NCBI GenBank assembly: GCA_003542015.1
Contig: DPLL01000218.1
Coordinates: 789 to 9,147 of the forward strand
Reading direction: 5' to 3'
Source of the DNA: Microcoleaceae cyanobacterium UBA9251
GTDB taxonomy: Bacteria; Cyanobacteriota; Cyanobacteriia; Cyanobacteriales; Microcoleaceae
DNA: 8,359 nucleotides
Position 1 is the stretch's first letter. Every line of letters begins with the position of its first letter. A program made the position numbers and the translations under genes. The notes below the pieces were generated by a model. The model saw only the letters and a list, made by a program, of their open reading frames with translations, made no database searches and was not told the DNA's origin. Below are positions 1 through 6,028 of this stretch, piece after piece.

Positions 1-417
1 TCTCGCCCAATTTTCAGCATGAATAACTAAAGCTGCACCGATTCCCAAACGGCGGTGTTCCGGTGCTACATAGAGCAGAAAAATGTGAGCGTGGCGTGAG
101 CCGGTGGTTTGGTCGATCGCATTTCCCAACCACAAACATCCGACAACCGATTTGAGATTTGGGACTTGAGATTTGGGATTGGGATCAGAAGATGGAAGTG
201 CCGATAAATTTGCTTCCTCTTCCCCCATGTTTTTCTGGAACTCTACCCACCAAAGCGGCGTCTGCTTGGAAAAATACTGCTCGACAGTTTGAGCCAAATG
301 TCCCAATTCCCGATCGGGGTAAAGCTCTCCGTAAGTCCGGTGCATGAACTTTACCAGTTGTGCGCGATCGATCCCAGAACCCGATCGCAGCCAGTAGCCC
401 GGTATCAGCTCAACCAA
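1..417 (-). CDS. GNAT-family N-acetyltransferase, C-terminus cut by window edge
   Basis: The minus strand encodes an open frame of 139 codons that reaches the left edge without a stop. From residue ~105 it reads SRHAHIFLLYV-APEHRRLGIGAAL, which is the GNAT motif A: a beta strand, then the R/Q-x-x-G-x-G/A acetyl-CoA pyrophosphate loop (RRLGIG), then a helix. GNAT enzymes move an acetyl group from acetyl-CoA to an amine; the substrate cannot be told here. The N-terminal part (LIPGYWLRSGSGIDRAQLV, then a PLWWVEF strand) is seen directly. No ATG precedes the conserved N-terminus, and the frame is closed by a stop about 35 codons upstream. I therefore chose TTG at 417-415, which has GAGGG six bases before it and overlaps the preceding gene by 13 bp. 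ATT at 420 or an internal ATG are alternatives. A heptanucleotide repeat tract lies in frame inside the gene (residues ~78-90, PNPKSQVPNLKS). The family call is firm; the start is uncertain. Confidence 0.85.
   Translation of the reverse strand, partial: MVELIPGYWLRSGSGIDRAQLVKFMHRTYGELYPDRELGHLAQTVEQYFSKQTPLWWVEFQKNMGEEEANLSALPSSDPNPKSQVPNLKSVVGCLWLGNAIDQTTGSRHAHIFLLYVAPEHRRLGIGAALVIHAENWAR
149..186. repeat. Degenerate heptanucleotide tandem repeat inside the acetyltransferase gene
   Basis: About five units of a 7-base motif (minus strand TCCCAAA, TCTCAAG, TCCCAAA, TCTCAAA, and a partial unit) lie in frame within the acetyltransferase. They encode a P/N/K/S-rich loop between the PLWWVEF strand and the VVGCLWLGN strand. 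Heptad tandem repeats of this type are known in cyanobacteria as STRR sequences and are usually intergenic. A related tract is found at 8289-8323. Confidence 0.7.
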
Positions 418-629
418 AATCCGCCCTCGCCGACAGGGTTCGGGGAATAATTTACGCCCAATAAAATTGGATGCACCGCAGCAGCTTGCTTTTGCGGAAT
501 CGCTTCCTCAATCGGTGCCGGGGCCGCCATGTCAGATGGCAAAAAGATGCGAGCGCTGACTGCTACGAGGGCAGCGAAAAATACTAATATCGCTATAAAT
601 GGAGCAATGTATTGACGAATGATAGTCAT
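405..629 (-). CDS. Small single-pass membrane protein of unknown function
   Basis: This 74-residue protein has one clear hydrophobic segment near its N-terminus (residues ~9-31, IAPFIAILVFFAALVAVSARI), preceded by a short positively charged stretch (TIIRQY). The remaining ~43 residues are A/P/E-rich and look soluble. The segment has no obvious signal-peptidase site, so a membrane anchor with the tail outside is likely but not proven. I do not recognise a family. Its 3' end overlaps the acetyltransferase start by 13 bp, so the two are probably co-transcribed and translationally coupled. No strong Shine-Dalgarno is seen before the ATG. The gene diverges from the RTX hydrolase pair. Its reality rests on the membrane segment and the coupling; a chance ORF is possible. 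Confidence 0.6.
   Translation of the reverse strand: MTIIRQYIAPFIAILVFFAALVAVSARIFLPSDMAAPAPIEEAIPQKQAAAVHPILLGVNYSPNPVGEGGFWLS
424..428 (-). promoter_or_regulatory. Shine-Dalgarno supporting a TTG start of the acetyltransferase
   Basis: GAGGG on the minus strand ends six bases before the TTG at 417-415. It lies within the last codons of the upstream small membrane protein gene. It is the only good ribosome-binding site near the conserved N-terminus, where the frame has no ATG or GTG, so it decides the start. The arrangement implies translational coupling with the upstream gene. Confidence 0.45.
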
Positions 630-766
630 AACCGCAAAAATCTTGATTTCGGAGCTGATAATTTTAAGTATACCATATAAATCCGATCGGTTATAATTAC
701 CTCAAACACACAATTAGCTCAATCCTGGGCGATCGAAAATATCAACAAACACAGAATATAATAATT
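630..766. promoter_or_regulatory. Divergent intergenic region with a TATAAT box for the first RTX gene
   Basis: This 137-bp AT-rich spacer must carry promoters for the minus-strand small membrane protein and the plus-strand RTX hydrolase. A perfect TATAAT lies at 692-697 and another at 757-762, just before the ATG at 767. Neither has a convincing TTGACA at 16-18 bp. The RTX gene has no clear Shine-Dalgarno, so it may be initiated through an A/U-rich leader. The exact promoter is unproven. Confidence 0.35.
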
Positions 767-2134
767 ATGAGTGCCTCGCCTGCCGTTTATGAAGCTTTAG
801 CAAAGTCAATTGTTTATTTGAACGAGCGACCGGATTCGCAAAATCTAGTTGCGCGTTTTCTCGATACTAACCGCTACTATGTCGATCGCATCTTCGACGA
901 CTCAGCCACTGGTTTTTATGCCGTAGGCTTCGGTTCCACAAACCCGGAAAACCCGCCAGTTCTCGTATTTCGCGGCACAGATTTTGTCGGCGACGACGCG
1001 ATATTTTCCGACTCCCGCGACATTGGCTTTCCCGAATTTGAAAGCAACAAAGAGCCCCTCAAAAACTGGCTGACCGAAATCGGCAAAGATGCTTCTAAAA
1101 ACCCGAATCAGTTATTACCAGATGCGATCGGTCACAGTTGGGGTGGGGCTGTAGCTCAAATTGCAGCTAGTGAATTTCCAGCAATTAGTGGGAATGTATT
1201 TACTTTTAACTCTCCCGGAGTCTCAGCCAGTACCGTCAATACTTTCAGACGAAATCTCAGCAGAACCCCCAACAAAAATGTTACCCACTACATAGTTAGC
1301 GGGGATTTCGTCAGCCTTTTTGGCGAAGCATTTTTGCCTGGTAAAGTATTTATACAAAGCTTTACAGACCCGAATATTAACCCGCTAACTACCTTGGCGA
1401 AGCACCGCTCCGAAAACCTGTTAACTACTCCGCCAGCCGATTTTTTGCAGAGGCAAATTTCCGTTGAACAATTCAGTAGTCCAGACTTTACTTATAACAA
1501 CGACTCAGATTTTAATGAGTTTATAGCTGCGATGAATGTGGCCTTGCCAAATTTGTCAGTAGCAATCAGGACAAGAGCAGGTGCTGAGAGTTTGAGAACA
1601 GCATCAGAATTCTCTTTTGTGGAATTAATCAGACAAATGCAAGTTGGTTTAGCTCCTCTGCAAGCCAATTATTTATTAGGAGACGATCGCAATAATGCAG
1701 CTACCGGCGGCCCCGGAGAAGATACTATGATCGGCAACGGCGGTAACGATACTCTCAGAGGAAATAGAGGTAACGACAGCATCAGCGGCGGTGGTGGCGA
1801 CGACTTCTTGTACGGCGGCAGAAATAACGATTATTTAAACGGCGGCGACGGAGACGATTTGATTGCCGGTGAGTTTGGCAACGATGTTTTAATTGGCGGC
1901 AGTGGACGCGATCGTTTTGTATTAGAATCCGGTGGCGGAGCAGATGTGATTGTTGATTTTGAAGACTCTCAAGATTTAATTGGACTGTCGAGGGGTCTAA
2001 CTTTTGCTATGATTAAAATTACTCAAGGTAATGACGGAGCTTTAATTAGTATTCCCATTACTGGCGAAATTCTGGCTACTATTACGGGCCTATCTGCCAG
2101 TCAGATTTCGCGATCGGATTTCGTGCAGCTTTAA
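767..2134 (+). CDS. Lipase-class-3-like alpha/beta hydrolase with C-terminal RTX repeats (copy 1)
   Basis: The 455-residue protein has two modules. Residues ~1-230 look like a class 3 lipase (alpha/beta hydrolase). VLVFRGTDF (66-73) matches the oxyanion-region strand. GHSWG (122-126) is the nucleophile elbow with Ser124, followed by a small-residue helix. FTFNSPGV (145-152) is the usual following strand. Asp180 (IVSGDF) and His213 (AKHRSE) are the likely triad partners. Residues ~240-300 form a linker. From ~305 to ~382 there are glycine/aspartate nonapeptide repeats (GGxGxDxLx; for example GNGGNDTL, GGGGDDFL, GGDGDDLI, GGSGRDRF) that bind calcium. They are followed by a DLIGLSRGLTF tail common in cyanobacterial RTX proteins. 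There is no N-terminal signal peptide, which fits C-terminal-signal type I secretion; no transporter is in the window. It is likely a secreted, calcium-stabilised esterase, lipase or phospholipase, with substrate unknown. It is a tandem paralogue of the next gene. Confidence 0.85.
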   Translation: MSASPAVYEALAKSIVYLNERPDSQNLVARFLDTNRYYVDRIFDDSATGFYAVGFGSTNPENPPVLVFRGTDFVGDDAIFSDSRDIGFPEFESNKEPLKNWLTEIGKDASKNPNQLLPDAIGHSWGGAVAQIAASEFPAISGNVFTFNSPGVSASTVNTFRRNLSRTPNKNVTHYIVSGDFVSLFGEAFLPGKVFIQSFTDPNINPLTTLAKHRSENLLTTPPADFLQRQISVEQFSSPDFTYNNDSDFNEFIAAMNVALPNLSVAIRTRAGAESLRTASEFSFVELIRQMQVGLAPLQANYLLGDDRNNAATGGPGEDTMIGNGGNDTLRGNRGNDSISGGGGDDFLYGGRNNDYLNGGDGDDLIAGEFGNDVLIGGSGRDRFVLESGGGADVIVDFEDSQDLIGLSRGLTFAMIKITQGNDGALISIPITGEILATITGLSASQISRSDFVQL

Positions 2135-2313
2135 TCCACATACATAGGTCAACCTAATTAATGGAAAACTTTTACGGAGTCAGAAACCGGGTTGATTCAA
2201 GAAATCTGGTTTTAAACTCTTACAGTTTTTCACCCGGAAATACAAACTTATTAAGGTATAATTAATTGCAGAATTTCAAGGTTCTATTTCATCTCTAACA
2301 ACAGGACAAAAAT
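2135..2313 (+). promoter_or_regulatory. Spacer between RTX paralogues with TATAAT and Shine-Dalgarno
   Basis: The 179-bp gap contains a TATAAT at 2257-2262 without a clear -35, and an AGGA at 2303-2306 seven bases before the ATG of the second RTX gene. The second copy may thus have its own promoter. An imperfect direct repeat (AGAAACCGGGTT at 2182-2193 and AGAAATCTGGTT at 2200-2211, 18-bp period) lies in the middle. No convincing terminator hairpin follows the first gene. Confidence 0.35.
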
Positions 2314-3672
2314 ATGCCATCCTCCCCCGCAGCTTACGAAACTATAGCCAAGCAACTTGTTTACAAAGATAACGATCCCCAATTTCAAACTGTAATTCAA
2401 GCTGGTTTAACCGCTGCCGGCTATCGAATCGATCGCACCTTCGACGATCCAGCAACGGGATTTCACGCGATCGGCTTAATTTCCACCACCCCAGACAAAC
2501 CGCCAGTTCTAGTATTTCGCGGCAGCGACTCCCCCATAGACGATGTTACCAACACAGACCCGCGAGGCATCGGTTTCAACCAACTTGAAGCCAACAAACA
2601 AGCATTAGGAAACTGGTTGACACAAATCAGTCAAGATACCACAAAAAACCCAAACCGCTTGCGACCAGACGTTCTCGGACACAGCTTGGGCGGTGCTTTA
2701 ACACAGCTAGCCGCCGCCGAATTCACATCTGCGATCGGAGATGTTGTCACCTTCAATTCCCCCGGAATTGCTCAAAGTACAGTCAATACATTTAAGCAGA
2801 AAGTCGGCGCAGGCAAGAATGTAACTCACTACATTGTTAGCGGAGACTTTGCCAGTTTAGGAGGAGAAGCTTTTCTGCCAGGAAAAGTAGTTTTACAAAC
2901 ATTTACTGACCCGATTATCAACCCGCTGCTAGTCTTGGACAAGCACGGCCAATCCGGTTTGTTAACAACCCCACCTCCCGGTTTGATTCAGACAGAAATA
3001 TCTGTAGACCAGTTGAGCAGCCCCGACTTTACTTTTACAGATTCAGATTATTTAGAGCTGTTAGCTGGCTTAAACTTTGCATTGCCACAAATGGAAGCCG
3101 CACTGCAATCTCGCAGCACAGTAGAGCAATTGAGAACCACTCCGGGAAAATCCTCTTTCGCAAATCTTATTGCAATGAAAACTGCTCTAGATCCGTCCCA
3201 ACCTAATAAGTTAGTGGGCGACAATGCCAACAATACAGCCTCCGGTTTTGCCGGTGACGATATTATCATTGGCAATGGGGGAAACGATACTCTCAGCGGT
3301 AATGGGGCCCGCGATATTATCAGCGGTGACACCGGCAATGACCAGCTCTTCGGCGGCAAAGGAGATGATAATTTGAACGGGGGAGAAGGTGATGATACGC
3401 TCATTGGCGGAGTGGGTTCGGAGCTCTTAATTGGCGGCGCTGGACGCGACGTATTTGTGTTAGGAAAAGGGGCTGGTACTGACACACTGATCGACTTTAA
3501 ACAGGGTGAAGATTTAATCGGTTTGACCAAAGGTTTGACCTTTAATCAAGTCAGAGTTAATCCAACCGAGACTTCAATTCTGATAGAATTCGCCAGCACT
3601 GGTGAAGTTCTTGCCAGTTTCATCGGTACTCAAACAAACCCTCTCACAGCTAGCGATTTTATTGTGATTTAG
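2314..3672 (+). CDS. Lipase-class-3-like alpha/beta hydrolase with C-terminal RTX repeats (copy 2)
   Basis: This 452-residue paralogue of the preceding gene aligns with it from end to end with only small gaps and more than half identical residues in the hydrolase core. The catalytic features are VLVFRGSD (66-72), GHSLG (122-126, Ser124), VTFNSPGI (145-152), Asp178 in IVSGDF and His211 in DKHGQS. The nucleophile elbow reads GHSLG, the more usual form, against GHSWG in copy 1. RTX repeats run from ~302 to ~380 (GNGGNDTL, GDTGNDQL, GGKGDDNL, GGEGDDTL, GGAGRDVF); one unit has decayed to GGVGSELL, losing its calcium-binding Asp. The tail DLIGLTKGLTF and the C-terminal ASDFIVI parallel copy 1 (RSDFVQL). 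It is likely exported by a type I system encoded elsewhere. An AGGA seven bases before the ATG supports the start. The stop codon abuts a 46-bp tandem repeat. Confidence 0.85.
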   Translation: MPSSPAAYETIAKQLVYKDNDPQFQTVIQAGLTAAGYRIDRTFDDPATGFHAIGLISTTPDKPPVLVFRGSDSPIDDVTNTDPRGIGFNQLEANKQALGNWLTQISQDTTKNPNRLRPDVLGHSLGGALTQLAAAEFTSAIGDVVTFNSPGIAQSTVNTFKQKVGAGKNVTHYIVSGDFASLGGEAFLPGKVVLQTFTDPIINPLLVLDKHGQSGLLTTPPPGLIQTEISVDQLSSPDFTFTDSDYLELLAGLNFALPQMEAALQSRSTVEQLRTTPGKSSFANLIAMKTALDPSQPNKLVGDNANNTASGFAGDDIIIGNGGNDTLSGNGARDIISGDTGNDQLFGGKGDDNLNGGEGDDTLIGGVGSELLIGGAGRDVFVLGKGAGTDTLIDFKQGEDLIGLTKGLTFNQVRVNPTETSILIEFASTGEVLASFIGTQTNPLTASDFIVI

Positions 3673-3764
3673 TTTGCGGCGATCAATAATGTAGGGTGCG
3701 CAATGGGCACCTTACTAATTTGCAGTGAGCAATAATGTAGGGTGCGCAATGCGCACCTTACTAA
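3673..3764. repeat. Two tandem copies of a 46-bp palindromic repeat filling a convergent gap
   Basis: Copies occupy 3673-3718 and 3719-3764 and differ at about four positions by eye. Each begins TTTGC and contains a hairpin core; in the second copy GGTGCGCA and TGCGCACC pair around a single A, and the flanking GTA and TAC extend the stem. In the first copy one stem base is changed (GGGCACC). The array begins immediately after the stop of the second RTX gene and ends one base before the stop codon of the convergent permease gene, so the gap is essentially all repeat. It resembles REP-like or MITE-like short palindromic repeats of cyanobacteria. Confidence 0.8.
3691..3761. terminator. Possible bidirectional terminator or mRNA-end hairpins
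   Basis: The palindromic cores of the two 46-bp repeats lie between two convergent stop codons, where transcripts from both strands must end. The stems are GC-rich. There is no U-run of the classic intrinsic type (only TTACTAATTT follows), so termination or 3'-end protection is inferred from position and structure. Confidence 0.35.
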
Positions 3765-3765
3765 T

Positions 3766-5133
3766 TTACCAATCTGGATCGTCCAGTCCCGGCCTCGGCA
3801 TAGATGCTAATTTTTGCTCATCTTCTAGCGGCAAAAAGAAGATTGTCATCATACCTGGAATCACAGCCAGTGCACTCATCAAGAAATAATTTTGATAGCC
3901 GAGATTCGCCTGCAAATAGCCGCTAAAAACCCCAGGAATCAGCACTCCTGCGGCCATGAAGGCTGTTGTAATCGCATAATGGGAGGCTTCGTATTCAGGG
4001 CGAACAGTCCGCATCAAGAACACTGTATAGGCAGCTACGCCAAGCCCATAGGTAAATTGCTCGATCGAATTTACGACATAAGCCCATTGAATCCCCGGTT
4101 GATTTATTGCCAACAGCCAATACAACACATTAGTAGAATTTTGCAGAATAGCCGTCGGCCACATCCATTTTTTCAGTCCTTGTTTCGCAATCAAATAGCC
4201 CCCTAACAGCCCTCCAACTAACAGAAACATTACCCCTAAAGTACCCGATAACAGACCCATTTCTGAGGTAGAAACCGCTAATCCTCCTTTCTCAATTTTA
4301 TCCATTAAAAATGGAGGAGCCATTTTAAAAGTTAAGGCATCGCCTAATCTAAAAATCAAGACATAAGCGACAATCCAACCAATTTTTTCTTGCTGAAAAT
4401 AGGTTCTAAATGCCTCGATAAAGCTGGTTGTTTGCTTAGGTGCGCCGATTTCGACATCGTGATTTTTAGGATAGGGAAGATACCACCGCTGAAAGAGATA
4501 TATCAGCACAAACATAATGGCACAAATGCCAAAGGCTGTCGCCCATCCATAGTTAAGCGCAGACACACTAAAAGACGATCCAAAAAGTGACAGGGAAATG
4601 TCTTGATATGTTTTGGTATCGCCTCCATTTCCGGTGACTAAATGCTGTTCTGCGAGTTTACCGGCGAAGAAAACCAAGACACCGCTACCGGCAATGACAG
4701 CACCTCTATAAGCCGTGTTGCGAACGCCGACAAATAGTGCTTGTTGGTCTTTATTGAGCGTGTTTAAATAAAATCCGTCAATGGCGATGTCGTGAGTAGC
4801 GGACACAAAGGCGATCGCCGTAAAGATGACCAGTGATATAATTATAGGCTGGGGCGTTAACACACCAAAAGCTAGCAAAGCAAACAAAAAAGCACAAATG
4901 ATTTCCATTGTTAAAATCCACTTGCGTTTAGTTGAATACAAATCAACTACGGGGCCCCACAAACCTTTTAAAACCCAGGGAAAAGACAAAAGACTTGTCA
5001 ATCCGATCAGTTCGTTGCTAGTGCCCAAACCTTTCAAAAAAATCACCGACATTAAATTAACGACGGTGTAAGGGAGACCTTGGGCGAAATATAATACTGA
5101 TACCCACAATCCAGCGTTATGCTTTTTTTCCAT
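3766..5133 (-). CDS. AmpG-like major facilitator (PAT family) permease
   Basis: A 455-residue, strongly hydrophobic protein with about 12 predicted membrane helices and a soluble loop in the middle (residues ~218-250). Its motifs match the AmpG / acetyl-CoA transporter branch of the major facilitator superfamily: YFAQGLPYTVV (15-25) in helix 1, FPWVLKGLWGPVVD (51-64) entering helix 2 with the acidic loop residue, SATHDIAIDGFY (111-122) and GVRNTAYRGAV (136-146) in the N-half, and FTYGLGVAAYTVFLM (360-374) with the YAITTAF region (386-392) in the C-half. AmpG in enterobacteria imports anhydro-muropeptides for cell-wall recycling. Whether this divergent member does so is unknown; the substrate should be left open. 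The length is normal and the gene looks intact. It stands alone, converging on the RTX pair. The Shine-Dalgarno is weak. From memory, the SATHDIAxDGFY variant is also common in Bacteroidetes permeases. Confidence 0.8.
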   Translation of the reverse strand: MEKKHNAGLWVSVLYFAQGLPYTVVNLMSVIFLKGLGTSNELIGLTSLLSFPWVLKGLWGPVVDLYSTKRKWILTMEIICAFLFALLAFGVLTPQPIIISLVIFTAIAFVSATHDIAIDGFYLNTLNKDQQALFVGVRNTAYRGAVIAGSGVLVFFAGKLAEQHLVTGNGGDTKTYQDISLSLFGSSFSVSALNYGWATAFGICAIMFVLIYLFQRWYLPYPKNHDVEIGAPKQTTSFIEAFRTYFQQEKIGWIVAYVLIFRLGDALTFKMAPPFLMDKIEKGGLAVSTSEMGLLSGTLGVMFLLVGGLLGGYLIAKQGLKKWMWPTAILQNSTNVLYWLLAINQPGIQWAYVVNSIEQFTYGLGVAAYTVFLMRTVRPEYEASHYAITTAFMAAGVLIPGVFSGYLQANLGYQNYFLMSALAVIPGMMTIFFLPLEDEQKLASMPRPGLDDPDW

Positions 5134-5301
5134 TCTAGATATAATTTGGCTAGTTACTTATTTGGTTTACTGAGGGCGATCGGGAATTTTCCGGTTAACC
5201 GAAACCGCTTGCATCACAAGTATATATCATTTTGATGCCACCTACAGCGATATAAATTGTATATCTTAGCATCATTCAGACTGAGAAATGCTTTCATTTG
5301 T
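5134..5301. promoter_or_regulatory. Upstream region of the permease gene with palindromes
   Basis: This 168-bp gap separates two minus-strand genes. It contains a perfect 10-bp palindrome CGGTTAACCG at 5192-5201, and an inverted repeat with GCATCA at 5211-5216 and TGATGC at 5233-5238, around an AT-rich centre that holds TATATA. They sit 60-105 bp upstream of the permease ATG at 5133, a reasonable place for a promoter and operator. No regulator gene is present and no clear -35/-10 pair could be chosen. Confidence 0.3.
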
Positions 5302-5829
5302 CTAATAAGCCTGCAACAGATGTTGACCGTTAAAATGAACAAGGTGAGTAGCGTCTTCTGCTACCCAAACATCAGTTTCCCAAGCAATATCAGATAAATA
5401 TTCCGCCATTGCTTTGCGACTGAGGAAAGATGTCACCATCACCAGAGGAATTGTGGAACCTTTGAAAAGCTTTTCAAGTTCAGTTTTACGTTTGGGATTA
5501 ATGGGTCCGTGGGAAGTCACAGCTTCAATCAATACCAACCAGTTTTTTTCTGTAAAGTGAACAATTACATCTGGCATCTTACCATGAGCATCAATTGTAA
5601 CTCCTAATGCAGTTAGCGATGCTTCATTAAAATGAGCAAATTTTTCATCTGTATCTCCGACATAAAGCAGCCTACCAGCAGGAGTAAAGCGAGCAGCAAA
5701 CTCACTCACAATCTTTGATATTAAGACGTTATGACCTCCGGGCGAAAGAGTTTTGACATCACCTTCGATTGTAATTGGAATCCGAGCCATTTCTCGCTCT
5801 TGTGCATTTTGACAATTTGGTGTTATCAT
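5302..5829 (-). CDS. Stand-alone BsuBI/PstI-type restriction endonuclease catalytic domain
   Basis: The protein is 175 residues, or 162 if it starts at the second Met (ATG at 5790-5788, which has AAGAG upstream and the better initiation context). It matches the C-terminal domain of BsuBI/PstI type II restriction endonucleases along its length: SPGGHN (29-34), LLYVGDTDEK (54-63), GKMPDVIV (83-90), LIEAVTSHGPINPKR (100-114), VTSFLSR (132-138), IAWETDVWVAE (148-158) and HFNGQHLL (165-172). The PDV and IEAV elements carry the acidic residues expected of its PD-(D/E)XK-like core. Full-length R.BsuBI and R.PstI are roughly twice as long, with an N-terminal helical domain that is missing here. The frame stays open only about 20 codons upstream with nothing recognisable. 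No DNA methyltransferase is in the window. The gene may be a decayed relic, or an intact small nuclease now serving the neighbouring divergent operon. Family assignment is strong; activity is uncertain. Confidence 0.85.
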   Translation of the reverse strand: MITPNCQNAQEREMARIPITIEGDVKTLSPGGHNVLISKIVSEFAARFTPAGRLLYVGDTDEKFAHFNEASLTALGVTIDAHGKMPDVIVHFTEKNWLVLIEAVTSHGPINPKRKTELEKLFKGSTIPLVMVTSFLSRKAMAEYLSDIAWETDVWVAEDATHLVHFNGQHLLQAY

Positions 5830-5884
5830 TTGTTGAGAAAAGCGCGATCGCCTGTTCAGTATATTTTTACCTAAACTTGCACTG

Positions 5885-5907
5885 ATGTGCTAAAATGTCA
5901 AGCGCAC
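5885..5907. repeat. 23-bp direct repeat, left copy
   Basis: This 23-bp sequence, with ATGTGC at its start and AAATGTCAAGCG in its centre, recurs at 8258-8280 in the same orientation with two differences. The two copies bracket the whole ParA/ParB-like operon, including its leader. Confidence 0.75.
5896..5901 (-). promoter_or_regulatory. Putative -35 element for the BsuBI/PstI-like gene
   Basis: A perfect TTGACA on the minus strand lies about 67 bp before the first ATG of the nuclease-domain gene. A well-spaced -10 is not obvious (TATACT occurs further away, at about 26 bp). The element sits inside a 23-bp sequence repeated at 8258-8280, so it may be part of a dispersed element rather than a dedicated promoter. 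Confidence 0.3.
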
Positions 5908-5975
5908 TCGAAAACATATAAGTTTTCCAAAAGTATGTTGACTGTTCATATAGCTATATCGGGAGGTAGCTAAAG

Positions 5976-6014
5976 ATGACAAAAACTCAAACCAAGCCTT
6001 ATGATTTTACTTAA
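5976..6014 (+). CDS. 12-residue leader peptide or truncated antitoxin start
   Basis: A 12-codon frame (MTKTQTKPYDFT, then TAA) is preceded by GGAGGT at 5962-5967 with an eight-base spacer, the best ribosome-binding site in the window. Its stop lies 14-17 bp before the two candidate ATGs of the nuclease-ParA gene. Two readings are open. It may be a translated leader that feeds ribosomes to the operon. Alternatively it is the surviving N-terminus of a lost gene: a T-K/R-P-Y-D start is typical, from memory, of HigA-like addiction-module antidote proteins. Which applies cannot be settled from one sequence. Confidence 0.4.
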   Translation: MTKTQTKPYDFT

Positions 6015-6028
6015 GTATCTAGGTGTAA

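Noticed and set aside
159..347. Plus-strand open frame of 62 codons
   Set aside because: It lies wholly on the antisense strand of the acetyltransferase, which has clear GNAT motifs.
3048..3530. Minus-strand open frame of 160 codons rich in Pro and Ser
   Set aside because: It is the antisense of the glycine/aspartate RTX repeats of the second hydrolase; its composition is explained by that strand, and it has no family motif.
3673..3764. CRISPR array
   Set aside because: Only two directly abutting palindromic units with no unique spacers and no cas genes.
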